Shown here one piece after another: positions 6,211 through 13,814 of a stretch of 20,691 nucleotides of DNA (within the stretch, counting starts at the first letter, position 1; each line of letters begins with the position of its first letter). A program made the translations under genes and the position numbers. This stretch comes from an uncultured Lachnospiraceae bacterium (lineage in GTDB: Bacteria > Bacillota > Clostridia > Lachnospirales > Lachnospiraceae). The DNA lies in NCBI GenBank assembly GCA_910585075.1, contig CAJUED010000003.1, positions 19,070 through 39,760 on the forward strand. The letters are read 5' to 3'. The notes beneath the pieces were generated by a model. The model worked only from the letters and a program-made list of their open reading frames with translations, was not told where the DNA came from and searched no databases.

Positions 6211-9200
6211 CTGGGAACCTCCACCATAATATATGCCTCTACAATGTCAAGCTCCTGCATCTGGTCAAAGCCTTCAAACACAAGTCCGCATTCAAATCCT
6301 GACCTGACTTCCTTCACGTCATCCTTGAAACGTTTTAAGGAAGCAAGGGCGCCCTCATAAATCTGCTCTCCCTCTCTGGTGATTCTTATCTTGCAGTCTC
6401 TCTGGAATGTACCGTCAAGCACATAGGAGCCTGCAATATTTCCCACTGCGGATGCCTTGAAAATCTGTCTTACCTCCGCATGGCCAATCACCTTTTCCTC
6501 GAAAATCGGGTCGAGCATACCCTTCATGGCCGCTTCAATATCTTCAATCGCCTGATAAATTACCTTGTAGAGTCTGATGTCAACCCCTTCCCGCTCCGCA
6601 ATGGTCTTTGCCATGGCGTCAGGACGGACGTTGAAACCAATGATAATTGCTGATGATGCGGAAGCTAAGGATACGTCTGATTCATTGATTGCACCTACGC
6701 CGCCGTGAATACATTTTACCACCACTTCCTCGTTGGAAAGCTTCATAAGGCTCTGCTTCACAGCCTCCACGCTGCCCTGCACATCCGCTTTTACAATAAT
6801 GTTCAGTTCTTTCAAATTACCTGCCTGAATCTGGTTAAAGAGGTCGTCAAGTGACATCTTAGCCTTGGTTTCTTCAAGCATCTTCTCTTTATTCTGGGCA
6901 AGATAGGTCTCCGCATAGGATTTCGCCGTCTTGTCATTTTCATGGGCGATAAATACTTCCCCTGCGCTGGGCACATCGGAAAGGCCCAGGATTTCGACAG
7001 GTGTTGAGGGAAGTGCTTCTTTTACCCTTCTTCCCTTATCGTCTATCATTGCTCTTACCTTGCCATGGCTGGCTCCTGCGGAGATAAAATCTCCCACATG
7101 AAGGGTACCCTTTTGTACCAGCACGGTAGCCACCGGACCGCGGCCTTTGTCAAGCTCGGCCTCAATCACAAGACCTCTTGCACGTCTGTCGGGATTTGCA
7201 CGCAGCTCCATAATCTCTGCTGTGAGCAGAATCGTCTCGAGCAGGGTGTCAATTCCCTCCCCTGATTTAGCGGATACGGGAACAAACTCGGTGCTTCCGC
7301 CCCAATCTACGGGAATCAGCTCGTATTCTGTCATTTCCTGCTTTACCCTGTCCACATTGGCGCCAGGCTTATCAATCTTATTCACTGCAACGATAATTTC
7401 TGTTCCCGCAGCCTTTGCATGGTTGATGGCTTCCACTGTCTGAGGCATAACGCCGTCGTCAGCCGCCACCACCAGGATAGCGATATCCGTAGAGTTTGCA
7501 CCACGCATACGCATAGCCGTGAAAGCCTCATGGCCCGGCGTATCTAAGAAGGTAATGGACTGTCCATTTACGTTTACAGTATACGCACCTATGTGCTGTG
7601 TAATACCTCCCGCTTCCTTATCCGTCACATTTGTCTTACGGATTGCGTCAAGGAGGGAAGTTTTTCCGTGGTCAACATGGCCCATAACACAGATAACGGG
7701 GGGTCTGCTTACCATCTTTTCCGCTTCTTCCTCGTCCTCTTTTAAGAGCTCCTCGATTACGTCCACCTTTTCTTCTTTTTCGCAGATAATGTCATATTCA
7801 ATGGCAATATTTTCCGCATCCTCGAAAGGAATCTCCGAGTTTACCGTCACAATCCTGCCCTGTAAGAAAAGCTTTTTGATGATCGCGGAGGGCTGCATTT
7901 TCATCTTATCTGCCAGCTCCTTGATGGTGAGGGATTCCGGAATCACGATTACCTTGATCTGCTCCTCCACCTTTTCTTCCACTTTCTTTTCAGGTTTGAT
8001 GAACCGGCCTGCTTTGTTTTTATTCTTTACAGCGCTCTCGTCTTCTTCGTAGATAAAGTCCTTCTTAGACCTTCTGTCCTTCTCCTGACCGATTCTGCGC
8101 TTTTCTTCATCACGCCGCTTTTCATCCTTAACGGGGGCCTCCGGAACGAAACTCTTACCCGGCTTTTCGGACCGCTTAAATCTATTATCCTGCCCCTGGC
8201 CGCCTCTTTCACTGCGGTTATTACCACCGCCAAATCTTGTACCATTCTTATCAGAGCCGCCGCTGCGGAAATCATTCCTGCCGCTCTGATTCCTGTCACG
8301 ATTAGGACCTTCAAATCTCCGGGAGTCACCGCGGTTATTCCTTTCTCCCTGGCCGTTTCCAGAATTTCCCTGGCCTCTTTCATTCCTTTGACGCCTGTCA
8401 TCCCTTGCACCTGCCTGTCTTGCATTATTGTCCCTGTCTCTGCCGGCATTTGCAGTTCTCTCGCCCTGTCTGCCCTCTGCCTGTCGTCTGTTCGGTCTGC
8501 CGGCTCCTCCTGAAACTCCTGCCCGCTCACCCGTTCTGCCGGCAGGTGCATTTGACTGCATACCTGTTCCCTGGTTTGACCTGCTCTCCGATGCACTTGT
8601 GTTTGACGCAGCCTTTGCCGCCTCCGCAGATGCATTTGCCGCTGCAGCCGCTTCCTGGGCTGCCTTTGCTGCTTCCGCTTCCTGAGCCGCCTTTGCTGCC
8701 TCCGCTTCTTTTTGGGCTTTGGCTGCCGCATTCTTAGCCGCTATTCTCTCGTTCTCCAGCTTTCTTGCATTCTGCTTAAAGTCCACATTCATGGTCTCCG
8801 GTATGGAGGGCGCCGTAAGGGGCCTTATGATCTTGTGGGGCGCTTCCTGCAAAGCCTTTCCCTGTCCCTGACGATTGCCATTTCCGGATCTGTTCCCCTG
8901 CTGAGGGCGGCGCTCTCCCTGAGCCGGGCGTTTGTCTCCCTGCTGGGGACGACGTTCTCCCTGTCCGGAGCGCTGTCCCATAATATTACTGTTGTGAGGA
9001 TTGCTCACAAAGATAATCTTCTTCTTTTTCTTAGGCGTTTCTAACGCCTTGGGCTGCTGTGCTGCCTGTGGCGTCTCTGACGTCTTGGGTGCTTCTGATG
9101 CCTTTGGTGCATCTGACGCCTTGGGCGTCGCTGATACCTTTGGCGTGTCGGATGCCTTAGGAGTCTCCGACGCCTTAGGCTGCTCTACCGCCTTTAATGT

Positions 9201-9518
9201 CTCTGACGTCTTTTTTCCTTCTCCCGCCGTCTCTTTCGTACTCACATTCTGCTTTTCTTCCACTGATTTTTCTTCCTCTTTCTTCCCCTCTGTTTCTTTT
9301 GCAGGCTTTGCCTGCGCCCCAGCCGGTGTCCCGGCCTGCCCTTTTCCGGCGGTTTCCTCCTCTTTTCCAAAGGAATCTCTGACCATATCGGCCACTTCCG
9401 CCTCCAAAGAACTCTGCGCTGCTTTCACCTCGACTCCTCTATTGCGTAAAAAAGCAATCACTTCCTTGCTTTGCTTCCCAAGTTCCTTCGCTATCTCATG
9501 CACTTTAATTTTGGCCAT
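6207..9518 (-). CDS. infB: Translation initiation factor IF-2 with long low-complexity linker
   Basis: IF-2 is the GTPase that brings initiator tRNA to the 30S and promotes subunit joining. The 1103 residues exceed the usual 700-900. Order: an N-terminal IF2N domain (MAKIKVHEIAKELG, 1-50); a Lys/Glu/Thr/Pro linker with a six-residue repeat at 115-150; KKKKK at 163-167; a Gln/Gly/Arg-rich stretch at 180-222; an Ala/Glu coiled-coil-like part at 258-305; an Arg/Gly/Asn-rich stretch at 325-450; and a second IF2N domain at about 525-580. The G domain follows: G1 GHVDHGKT 613-620, G2 region GGITQHIG 637-644, G3 DTPG 659-662, G4 NKID 713-716. Domains II-IV complete the protein to VEAYIMVEVPR. ATG at 9518 has GGAGG 7 nt upstream. 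Confidence 0.97.
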   Translation of the reverse strand: MAKIKVHEIAKELGKQSKEVIAFLRNRGVEVKAAQSSLEAEVADMVRDSFGKEEETAGKGQAGTPAGAQAKPAKETEGKKEEEKSVEEKQNVSTKETAGEGKKTSETLKAVEQPKASETPKASDTPKVSATPKASDAPKASEAPKTSETPQAAQQPKALETPKKKKKIIFVSNPHNSNIMGQRSGQGERRPQQGDKRPAQGERRPQQGNRSGNGNRQGQGKALQEAPHKIIRPLTAPSIPETMNVDFKQNARKLENERIAAKNAAAKAQKEAEAAKAAQEAEAAKAAQEAAAAANASAEAAKAASNTSASESRSNQGTGMQSNAPAGRTGERAGVSGGAGRPNRRQAEGRQGERTANAGRDRDNNARQAGARDDRRQRNERGQGNSGNGQGERNNRGDSRRFEGPNRDRNQSGRNDFRSGGSDKNGTRFGGGNNRSERGGQGQDNRFKRSEKPGKSFVPEAPVKDEKRRDEEKRRIGQEKDRRSKKDFIYEEDESAVKNKNKAGRFIKPEKKVEEKVEEQIKVIVIPESLTIKELADKMKMQPSAIIKKLFLQGRIVTVNSEIPFEDAENIAIEYDIICEKEEKVDVIEELLKEDEEEAEKMVSRPPVICVMGHVDHGKTSLLDAIRKTNVTDKEAGGITQHIGAYTVNVNGQSITFLDTPGHEAFTAMRMRGANSTDIAILVVAADDGVMPQTVEAINHAKAAGTEIIVAVNKIDKPGANVDRVKQEMTEYELIPVDWGGSTEFVPVSAKSGEGIDTLLETILLTAEIMELRANPDRRARGLVIEAELDKGRGPVATVLVQKGTLHVGDFISAGASHGKVRAMIDDKGRRVKEALPSTPVEILGLSDVPSAGEVFIAHENDKTAKSYAETYLAQNKEKMLEETKAKMSLDDLFNQIQAGNLKELNIIVKADVQGSVEAVKQSLMKLSNEEVVVKCIHGGVGAINESDVSLASASSAIIIGFNVRPDAMAKTIAEREGVDIRLYKVIYQAIEDIEAAMKGMLDPIFEEKVIGHAEVRQIFKASAVGNIAGSYVLDGTFQRDCKIRITREGEQIYEGALASLKRFKDDVKEVRSGFECGLVFEGFDQMQELDIVEAYIMVEVPR
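9069..9176 (-). repeat. Degenerate 18-bp coding repeats in the infB linker
   Basis: Six imperfect copies of an 18-bp unit encode K-(A/T/V)-S-(E/D/A)-(T/A)-P, residues 115-150 of IF-2. The copies differ by substitutions and stay in frame, typical of a slowly expanding low-complexity linker. They are coding repeats, not an intergenic array. Confidence 0.75.
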
Positions 9519-9540
9519 TCTATTACCTCCGTCTTAATTC

Positions 9541-9855
9541 CTATGAATCTTCCAAACGTTTTATTATCGTTTCCGCCAATCCTTTGTCCGTAACTGCCAC
9601 AGATGACCGGATTTCTTTGCCCACCGCCTTTCCAAGTTCCGCCTTGGTTCCATAAATGTAAAGGGGTATCTTATAAAATTGGCACTTATCCGTAAACAGC
9701 TTTTTCGTGTTGTCAGAAGCATCGCTGCTGACGATTACCAGTTTTGCCTTTTTTCCCTTGACCACTTTTTCAGTGGAATATTCGCCGCTTACAAGATTTC
9801 CGCTTCTCAAAGACAGCCCTAAAAGAGATAAGACTTTATCATTCTTCAAATGCAT
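9541..9855 (-). CDS. ylxQ: L7Ae/YlxQ-family RNA-binding protein
   Basis: Small kink-turn-binding L7Ae/L30e-fold protein, always found between ylxR and infB in Firmicutes; its cellular role is not well defined. From ATG at 9855 it has 104 residues: KNDKVLSLLGLSLRSGNLVSG, then KLVIVSSDASDNTKK and a LAETIIKRLE end, all family-typical. An ATG eight codons upstream (9879) is open but lies deep in ylxR. The chosen start has AAGGAG at 9860-9865 and overlaps the ylxR end by 17 nt. Confidence 0.9.
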   Translation of the reverse strand: MHLKNDKVLSLLGLSLRSGNLVSGEYSTEKVVKGKKAKLVIVSSDASDNTKKLFTDKCQFYKIPLYIYGTKAELGKAVGKEIRSSVAVTDKGLAETIIKRLEDS

Positions 9856-10108
9856 CAAACTCCTTTTCCAGATTGTCATAAACTTCGTTTGGAATTTTCA
9901 TTTTAAAAGACCGTTCCAACCCTTTGTTCTTACGTGCCTTCACGAGACAGTCTTTTTCTTTGCACAGATAAGCGCCTCTCCCGTTCTTTTTTCCGGTTAC
10001 ATCCAACAGGATTTCATCCTCGGGGGTTTTCAGCACACGCATCATTTCTTTTTTACCCCTCATTTCCCCACATCCTACGCACTGCCTTAAGGGAATTTTT
10101 TTTGCCAT
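9839..10108 (-). CDS. ylxR: YlxR-family RNA-binding protein
   Basis: YlxR (DUF448) is a small basic nucleic-acid-binding protein encoded next to nusA; B. subtilis YlxR has been linked to RNase P. The 89 residues include IPLRQCVGCGEMRGK, the GRGAYLCKEKDC block and a basic helix (KARKNKGLERSFK). Four cysteines (10, 13, 49, 54) form two CxxC/CxxxxC pairs that might bind metal. ATG at 10108 has an AGGGGG box about 9 nt upstream and lies 12 nt past the nusA stop. Confidence 0.93.
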   Translation of the reverse strand: MAKKIPLRQCVGCGEMRGKKEMMRVLKTPEDEILLDVTGKKNGRGAYLCKEKDCLVKARKNKGLERSFKMKIPNEVYDNLEKEFDAFEE

Positions 10109-10120
10109 TCAAATTCCCCC

Positions 10121-11500
10121 TTATTCCGTCAGCTCCGGGGCGCCTGTTTCGGCGTCGTCTTCCATACCGTCTTCTTCGCTGTAAGCTGACGCCTCATTTT
10201 CCTCTCCCTCATAAGCTTCCTCATATTCCGTATTATCTCCGGCATATTCCTGCTCATCCGCCTCATAGCCGTCTTCGTCCTCATATTCGGACATCTCGCC
10301 TTCCCGGCCTTCTTCCTCCGCATATTCGGCCTGAGCGCTCTCAAGGCCTTCTTCACCTTCATATCCGGACAGGGCGCCTTCTTCCTCTCCGTACATCTCC
10401 TCCTCGTCGTACTCCTCGTATTCGTCAAATTCATCCATGTAATCTTCATAGCGGAATCCGGGAGCATCCTTGGCCTGAGTCTCGCTCTTGATATCAATTT
10501 TGTAACCTGTAAGTCTCGCCGCTAACCTGGCGTTCTGTCCTTCCTTGCCGATTGCAAGGGAAAGCTGGTAATCCGGCACCACCACCTTGGCTGTCTTTTC
10601 ATCCGGGTCGGCGAACACCGCAACGATTTTGGCCGGGGAAAGAGCATTTTGAATCAGGTTACCGGGATTTTCATCCCAATTGATGATATCAATTTTTTCT
10701 CCCCGCAGCTCCTCCACAATGGAGTTTACTCTAGCTCCGTTCAGGCCTACACATGCGCCCACAGCATCCACATTTGGATTGTTTGACCTTACCGCCATCT
10801 TGGTACGGCTTCCCGCCTCTCTGGCAATGCTCATGATCTCCACGGTTCCATCCTTGATCTCCGTAACCTCCGCCTCAAAAAGACGCTTTACCAGCTCAGG
10901 ATGGGTACGGCTGACCAAAATCCTGGGGCCTCTGGGGGTACTCTTTACCTCCAGGATATATACCTTGATTCTCTCCGTAGGCCGGAAAGACTCTCCTCTT
11001 ACCTGCTCGCTTTCATTCAAAATTCCGTCCGCTTTTCCTAAATTGATGCTGATGTTTCTGCCAATGTAACGCTGCACGATGCCCGTCACAATATCCTTTT
11101 CCTTTTCAAAGTACTGGTTATATATAACACTTCTTTCTTCCTCGCGGATCTTCTGTAAGATCACATTCTTGGCATTCTGTGTGGCAATACGGCCAAATTC
11201 CTTTGACTTGATCTCCACATGGATAATATCTCCAAGGGCCGCGTCTGATTTTATCTCCTGAGCATCCTGAAGGGAAATCTGCAGACAGTCGTCCTCCACT
11301 TCCTCCACCACTTCTCTCTCCGCATAGCACAGGAAATCGCAGGTCTCCCTGTCAATCTCCACTCTCACATTATCGGACTTGCCGAAATGGTTTTTACATG
11401 CCGTGATCAGGGAGTTTTCAATCGCTTCAAAGAGCGTGTCTTTGCTGATTTCTTTCTCCTTCTCTAAAATATCAAGCGCTTCCATTAATTCTTTATTCAT
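10121..11500 (-). CDS. nusA: Transcription termination/antitermination factor NusA with acidic Tyr-rich tail
   Basis: NusA binds RNA polymerase and nascent RNA, promoting pausing and intrinsic termination. Domains in order: N-terminal RNAP-binding domain (1-130), S1 (about 135-200, DIVTGIVQRYIGRNISINLG), KH1 with GLNGARV (252-258) and KH2 with AIGKEGQNARLA (316-327). Residues 349-459 form an extra tail made almost entirely of Glu, Asp, Gly and about 13 Tyr; the core ends near 348, as in ordinary Firmicute NusA. The tail resembles neither AR1 nor AR2 of E. coli in any way I can see by eye. Start is ATG at 11500, with AAGGG boxes 3-9 nt upstream. It lies 73 nt after rimP. Confidence 0.96.
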   Translation of the reverse strand: MNKELMEALDILEKEKEISKDTLFEAIENSLITACKNHFGKSDNVRVEIDRETCDFLCYAEREVVEEVEDDCLQISLQDAQEIKSDAALGDIIHVEIKSKEFGRIATQNAKNVILQKIREEERSVIYNQYFEKEKDIVTGIVQRYIGRNISINLGKADGILNESEQVRGESFRPTERIKVYILEVKSTPRGPRILVSRTHPELVKRLFEAEVTEIKDGTVEIMSIAREAGSRTKMAVRSNNPNVDAVGACVGLNGARVNSIVEELRGEKIDIINWDENPGNLIQNALSPAKIVAVFADPDEKTAKVVVPDYQLSLAIGKEGQNARLAARLTGYKIDIKSETQAKDAPGFRYEDYMDEFDEYEEYDEEEMYGEEEGALSGYEGEEGLESAQAEYAEEEGREGEMSEYEDEDGYEADEQEYAGDNTEYEEAYEGEENEASAYSEEDGMEDDAETGAPELTE

Positions 11501-11573
11501 TTCCCTTATCCCTTTCTGCCCCTTATTATATTCTTAAGGCTAACAAAATCCTTCTGATGCCAAAATTTACTAT

Positions 11574-12062
11574 TTAAAAATCCAGCGCCAGCTTCACCGC
11601 CGCAATGTCTTTTCTGTCAAATACGATATCTTCGCCGCCCTCTGCCGTCTCCTTCTCCTGATTTAGCGTAAGGGTAAGCGTATTTTCATCAAATGCCTTT
11701 AAAATCCCTGTAAAATCCTTCACGCCGTTAACCGGCTTATAGCACTTTACGTCCACCTTGCTTAAAAGGCTTTTTTGAAGGTGTTTATCCTTCTTAAGCT
11801 GCCGTCCAAGGCCGGGAGAACTTACCTCCAGAATATAAGCGTCCGCAATAAAATCCGTCCGGTCAAGCTCATCGGACAGTGCCCTGCTGACTGCCTCGCA
11901 GTCGTCTATGGTAACGCCCTCCTCCTTGTCAATAAAACACCTTAAATACCAGTCGCTGCCCTCCTTCACGTACTCCACGTCATAAATCTCCACATGGTTT
12001 TTATCCGTTATGGGCTTTAACAGCTCCTCGGTCTTTGCTTCATAACTTTCTCTCTTTGTCAT
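11574..12062 (-). CDS. rimP: Ribosome maturation factor RimP
   Basis: RimP helps mature the 30S subunit. The 162 residues carry the family core VEIYDVEYVKEGSDWYLRCF, IDKEEGVTIDDCEAVSRALS and the signature YILEVSSPGLGRQLK, followed by an SH3-like C-terminal domain (VKDFTGILKAFDENTLTLTL). It is first in the nusA-infB operon, its usual position. Start ATG at 12062 has only a distant AAAGGA (13 nt), so translation initiation may be weak. The leader upstream contains a terminator-like hairpin. Confidence 0.95.
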   Translation of the reverse strand: MTKRESYEAKTEELLKPITDKNHVEIYDVEYVKEGSDWYLRCFIDKEEGVTIDDCEAVSRALSDELDRTDFIADAYILEVSSPGLGRQLKKDKHLQKSLLSKVDVKCYKPVNGVKDFTGILKAFDENTLTLTLNQEKETAEGGEDIVFDRKDIAAVKLALDF

Positions 12063-12116
12063 TTATATAGCATGTTCCTTTCTCAGCGTTTTACCTCTGG
12101 GTCTGCCGTTTCTTCC

Positions 12117-12161
12117 TTAAAAAAGAGTGGACCGACAAGTCCACTCTAGATTAGTAAGCAT
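12117..12161 (-). CDS. Possible 14-residue leader peptide upstream of rimP
   Basis: ATG at 12161 opens MLTNLEWTCRSTLF and a TAA at 12117-12119. AGAGGA lies 7 nt upstream, a good ribosome binding site. The last nine or so codons cover the stem and U-tract of the terminator at 12119-12147, so a translating ribosome would block that hairpin. No run of a single regulatory amino acid is seen. Such a short ORF could be chance. Confidence 0.3.
   Translation of the reverse strand: MLTNLEWTCRSTLF
12119..12147 (-). terminator. Intrinsic terminator in the rimP-nusA leader, possible attenuator
   Basis: On the minus strand AGAGTGGAC (12139-12147) pairs perfectly with GTCCACTCT (12124-12132) around loop TTGTCG, followed by six T (12119-12124 as A). 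It lies 68 nt past the CPBP gene stop and 56 nt before the rimP ATG. It may end CPBP transcripts. However, the best promoter for rimP lies upstream of it, so it may also attenuate the nusA operon. Confidence 0.88.
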
Positions 12162-12176
12162 CTATATATCCTCTGT

Positions 12177-12205
12177 ATTGTAGCACTCTGCAAGGCAAAT
12201 TGCAA
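12177..12205 (-). promoter_or_regulatory. Sigma-A promoter of the rimP-nusA-infB operon
   Basis: TTGCAA (12200-12205), 17-bp spacer, TACAAT (12177-12182) on the minus strand, starting 10 nt after the CPBP stop. Predicted start is near 12170, giving a leader of about 108 nt that includes the terminator. No better promoter is visible in the 56 nt between the hairpin and rimP. Confidence 0.65.
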
Positions 12206-12215
12206 TAGTCTTTCA

Positions 12216-13181
12216 CTACTTTTCTTCCTTATAATAATGATAAAGCAATCCGGCCGCCACTAATATGAATCCTGCTCCGCCTATCAGTCCCACCGGCACG
12301 GGACCTAAAAATACATTGTACGGATTCTCCAGCGACGTATAATATATCCCGGCCTGCGCTAATCCGTTTATTGTGCCATGGCCTATCACGGCAGGTATAC
12401 AGCTCTTTGTTTTCATTGTCATATAAGACAGGATAATCCCAATCACCGTGCAAAAGATACACATTGCAAGGATACCGGTAACCGGAAATCCCAGGTAGCC
12501 TACTCCATAATTATGCCCCATAACAATAAGCGGCGTATGCCACAATCCCCAGATAAGTCCCTCTGCCAGCAGGGCATGCACTGCCCCAAACCGGTTTAGC
12601 AGTCTGGGAAACAGATACCCGCGCCATCCCCATTCCTCGCCAAAGCAGGGCAGAAAATTTGCAAAAGGGGCGATAATAATTCCTACCGCCAGCTGGACCC
12701 ATACCATCAGTTTTATCTGTTCGTCCGTAAACGCAGCCCCGCCTGCCTGCATCTGGGCACCCAGCAGCGCTTTCGCATAGCCCATATCAGGGTCAAAGTG
12801 CTTTGGAAAAATAAGGAAGTACAAGGCAGCACCAAAAAAGATAAGAAACGCAAACCCGAACCAGGCAAGCCCGTAATATCTCAAATTTCCTTTTAAGCGG
12901 AAGGCAATCATTAAACTTTCAAACTGAAAGCCTTCCTTCGTCACAAGTCTTGTAAAAACCACTCCAAGAGCCGGGAGAAACATCATTCCCGTCACCAGAA
13001 TCTGGGCCAGAAAAGCCTTCCTTATATCTGCATTTCCCGCCATAGGCATGATCAAAAAAATCTCGATTCCAAAAGTGAGTATAAAAGTAAAGGCCAGGTA
13101 AACCACAATCCGTTTGTCATTTACCTTCCTGTCTTCAAGGCTCACACCCTCATCCATTACAGGCCCCATCCTTCTCTCCAT
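12216..13181 (-). CDS. CPBP-family (CAAX protease/bacteriocin-processing-like) membrane protein
   Basis: Integral membrane protein of the CPBP (Abi, type II CAAX prenyl endopeptidase) family. The 321 residues form about eight hydrophobic segments. The three family motifs are present: EEWGWR (Glu182, Glu183, Arg187), GLWHTPL (His215) and GHGTING (His268, Asn272), which is the intramembrane metalloprotease-like active site. In bacteria these proteins are mostly uncharacterised; some process peptides or confer bacteriocin self-immunity. No bacteriocin precursor is visible nearby. Start ATG at 13181 has GGAGG about 6 nt upstream. It lies 96 nt downstream of the HxlR regulator on the same strand with no terminator between, so co-transcription is likely. 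Confidence 0.88.
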   Translation of the reverse strand: MERRMGPVMDEGVSLEDRKVNDKRIVVYLAFTFILTFGIEIFLIMPMAGNADIRKAFLAQILVTGMMFLPALGVVFTRLVTKEGFQFESLMIAFRLKGNLRYYGLAWFGFAFLIFFGAALYFLIFPKHFDPDMGYAKALLGAQMQAGGAAFTDEQIKLMVWVQLAVGIIIAPFANFLPCFGEEWGWRGYLFPRLLNRFGAVHALLAEGLIWGLWHTPLIVMGHNYGVGYLGFPVTGILAMCIFCTVIGIILSYMTMKTKSCIPAVIGHGTINGLAQAGIYYTSLENPYNVFLGPVPVGLIGGAGFILVAAGLLYHYYKEEK

Positions 13182-13277
13182 AAAAATCCTCCATTCTTAC
13201 CAACAACACCATTCCCCTCTTTCCTATCTATTCCTGCTTGTTACACCGGTTCCTATTTTTATCTTTTAGATTTGCCT

Positions 13278-13610
13278 TCAAATCCTGTTTTCCTCACCCC
13301 AGACGCACAGCCGGTCGAGAATCTCCATCAAAGACCTTCCCCGCTCGCTTAAGGAATATTCCACTTTGGGGGGAATCTGCGGATATTCTTTTCGCACAAT
13401 AAGCCGGTCTGCCTCCAGCTCTTTTAAATTATTGCTCAAGGTCTTGTCAGATACTGTTTTCAGATAACGTTTCAGCTCGTTGAACCGTACCACCTCAAAT
13501 TCCATTAAACAGTATAAAATCACCATTTTATATTTACCTGAAATAAGAGCCATAGTATAGCTAAATCCGGTATCCTCAAAATTTGCTTTCTCAATGTAAT
13601 TTTTTATCAT
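13278..13610 (-). CDS. HxlR-family winged-helix transcriptional regulator
   Basis: The 110-residue product has the HxlR/MarR-like winged helix: SGKYKMVILYCLM (24-36), RFNELKRYLKTVSDKTLSNNLKELEADRLIVRK (42-74, recognition helix) and VEYSLSERGRSLMEILDRL (wing and dimer helix). HxlR proteins often sense oxidants or electrophiles through an N-terminal cysteine; here that position is Ser/Tyr (FSYTM), and only Cys34 and Cys102 occur, so the signal is open. ATG at 13610 has AGAGG 9 nt upstream and is preferred to the GTG at 13616. It is divergent from the flavin reductase-like gene, its likely target, and probably also controls CPBP. Confidence 0.9.
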   Translation of the reverse strand: MIKNYIEKANFEDTGFSYTMALISGKYKMVILYCLMEFEVVRFNELKRYLKTVSDKTLSNNLKELEADRLIVRKEYPQIPPKVEYSLSERGRSLMEILDRLCVWGEENRI

Positions 13611-13629
13611 TTCCACTTTCCTCTAAGAT

Positions 13630-13654
13630 AGTACCTTTCAAAAATATCAGTACT
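13630..13654. promoter_or_regulatory. Candidate HxlR operator dyad
   Basis: AGTAC (13630-13634) and GTACT (13650-13654) form a perfect 5-bp inverted repeat with 20-bp centre spacing, two helical turns. It sits in the hxlR leader and touches the -35 of the divergent promoter. Dyads with AGTA/TACT ends are typical for HxlR proteins; binding is inferred. Confidence 0.45.
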
Positions 13655-13681
13655 TGTATTTTTTCTTCCGTTCGCTATAAT
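13654..13681 (+). promoter_or_regulatory. Promoter of the flavin reductase-like gene
   Basis: TTGTAT (13654-13659), 16-bp spacer, TATAAT (13676-13681). Its -10 overlaps that of the divergent hxlR promoter by two bases. The leader to the ATG at 13815 is about 125 nt. Confidence 0.55.
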
Positions 13682-13708
13682 TATAAAAGACGATACGGCA
13701 GATGTCAA
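13680..13708 (-). promoter_or_regulatory. Promoter of the HxlR regulator gene
   Basis: Perfect TTGACA (13703-13708), 17-bp spacer, perfect TATAAT (13680-13685) on the minus strand. The start falls near 13673, so the AGTAC/GTACT dyad lies in the transcribed leader, suiting negative autoregulation by roadblock. Confidence 0.8.
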
Positions 13709-13814
13709 TCTCAACACAAAATCTGAAAACAGATTAAACAGTCAAAGAGTTTCAATCATCAAATTTGTGCCCGCGCCCAAATCTGCGGGCAGCTTTAAAA
13801 CATGGAGGATTCGT

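Noticed and set aside
8027..8731. 234-codon minus-strand ORF inside infB in another frame
   Set aside because: The Arg/Gln-rich translation is a frame shadow of the RG-rich linker; infB itself is continuous here.
9069..9176. CRISPR-like short repeats
   Set aside because: The 18-bp units are contiguous, in frame and coding in infB, with no spacers between them.
9001..9537. 178-codon plus-strand ORF opposite infB
   Set aside because: It is antisense to the in-frame repeats of the IF-2 linker; its Ala/Ser/Phe-rich repeated sequence mirrors the infB codons and has no ribosome binding site.
9934..10491. 185-codon plus-strand ORF opposite ylxR and the nusA tail
   Set aside because: Antisense to two well-supported genes; the composition results from the biased acidic tail codons of nusA.
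13182..13277. Terminator or promoter between hxlR and the CPBP gene
   Set aside because: No stem with a U-tract and no convincing -35/-10 pair; only a short ACCGGT palindrome.
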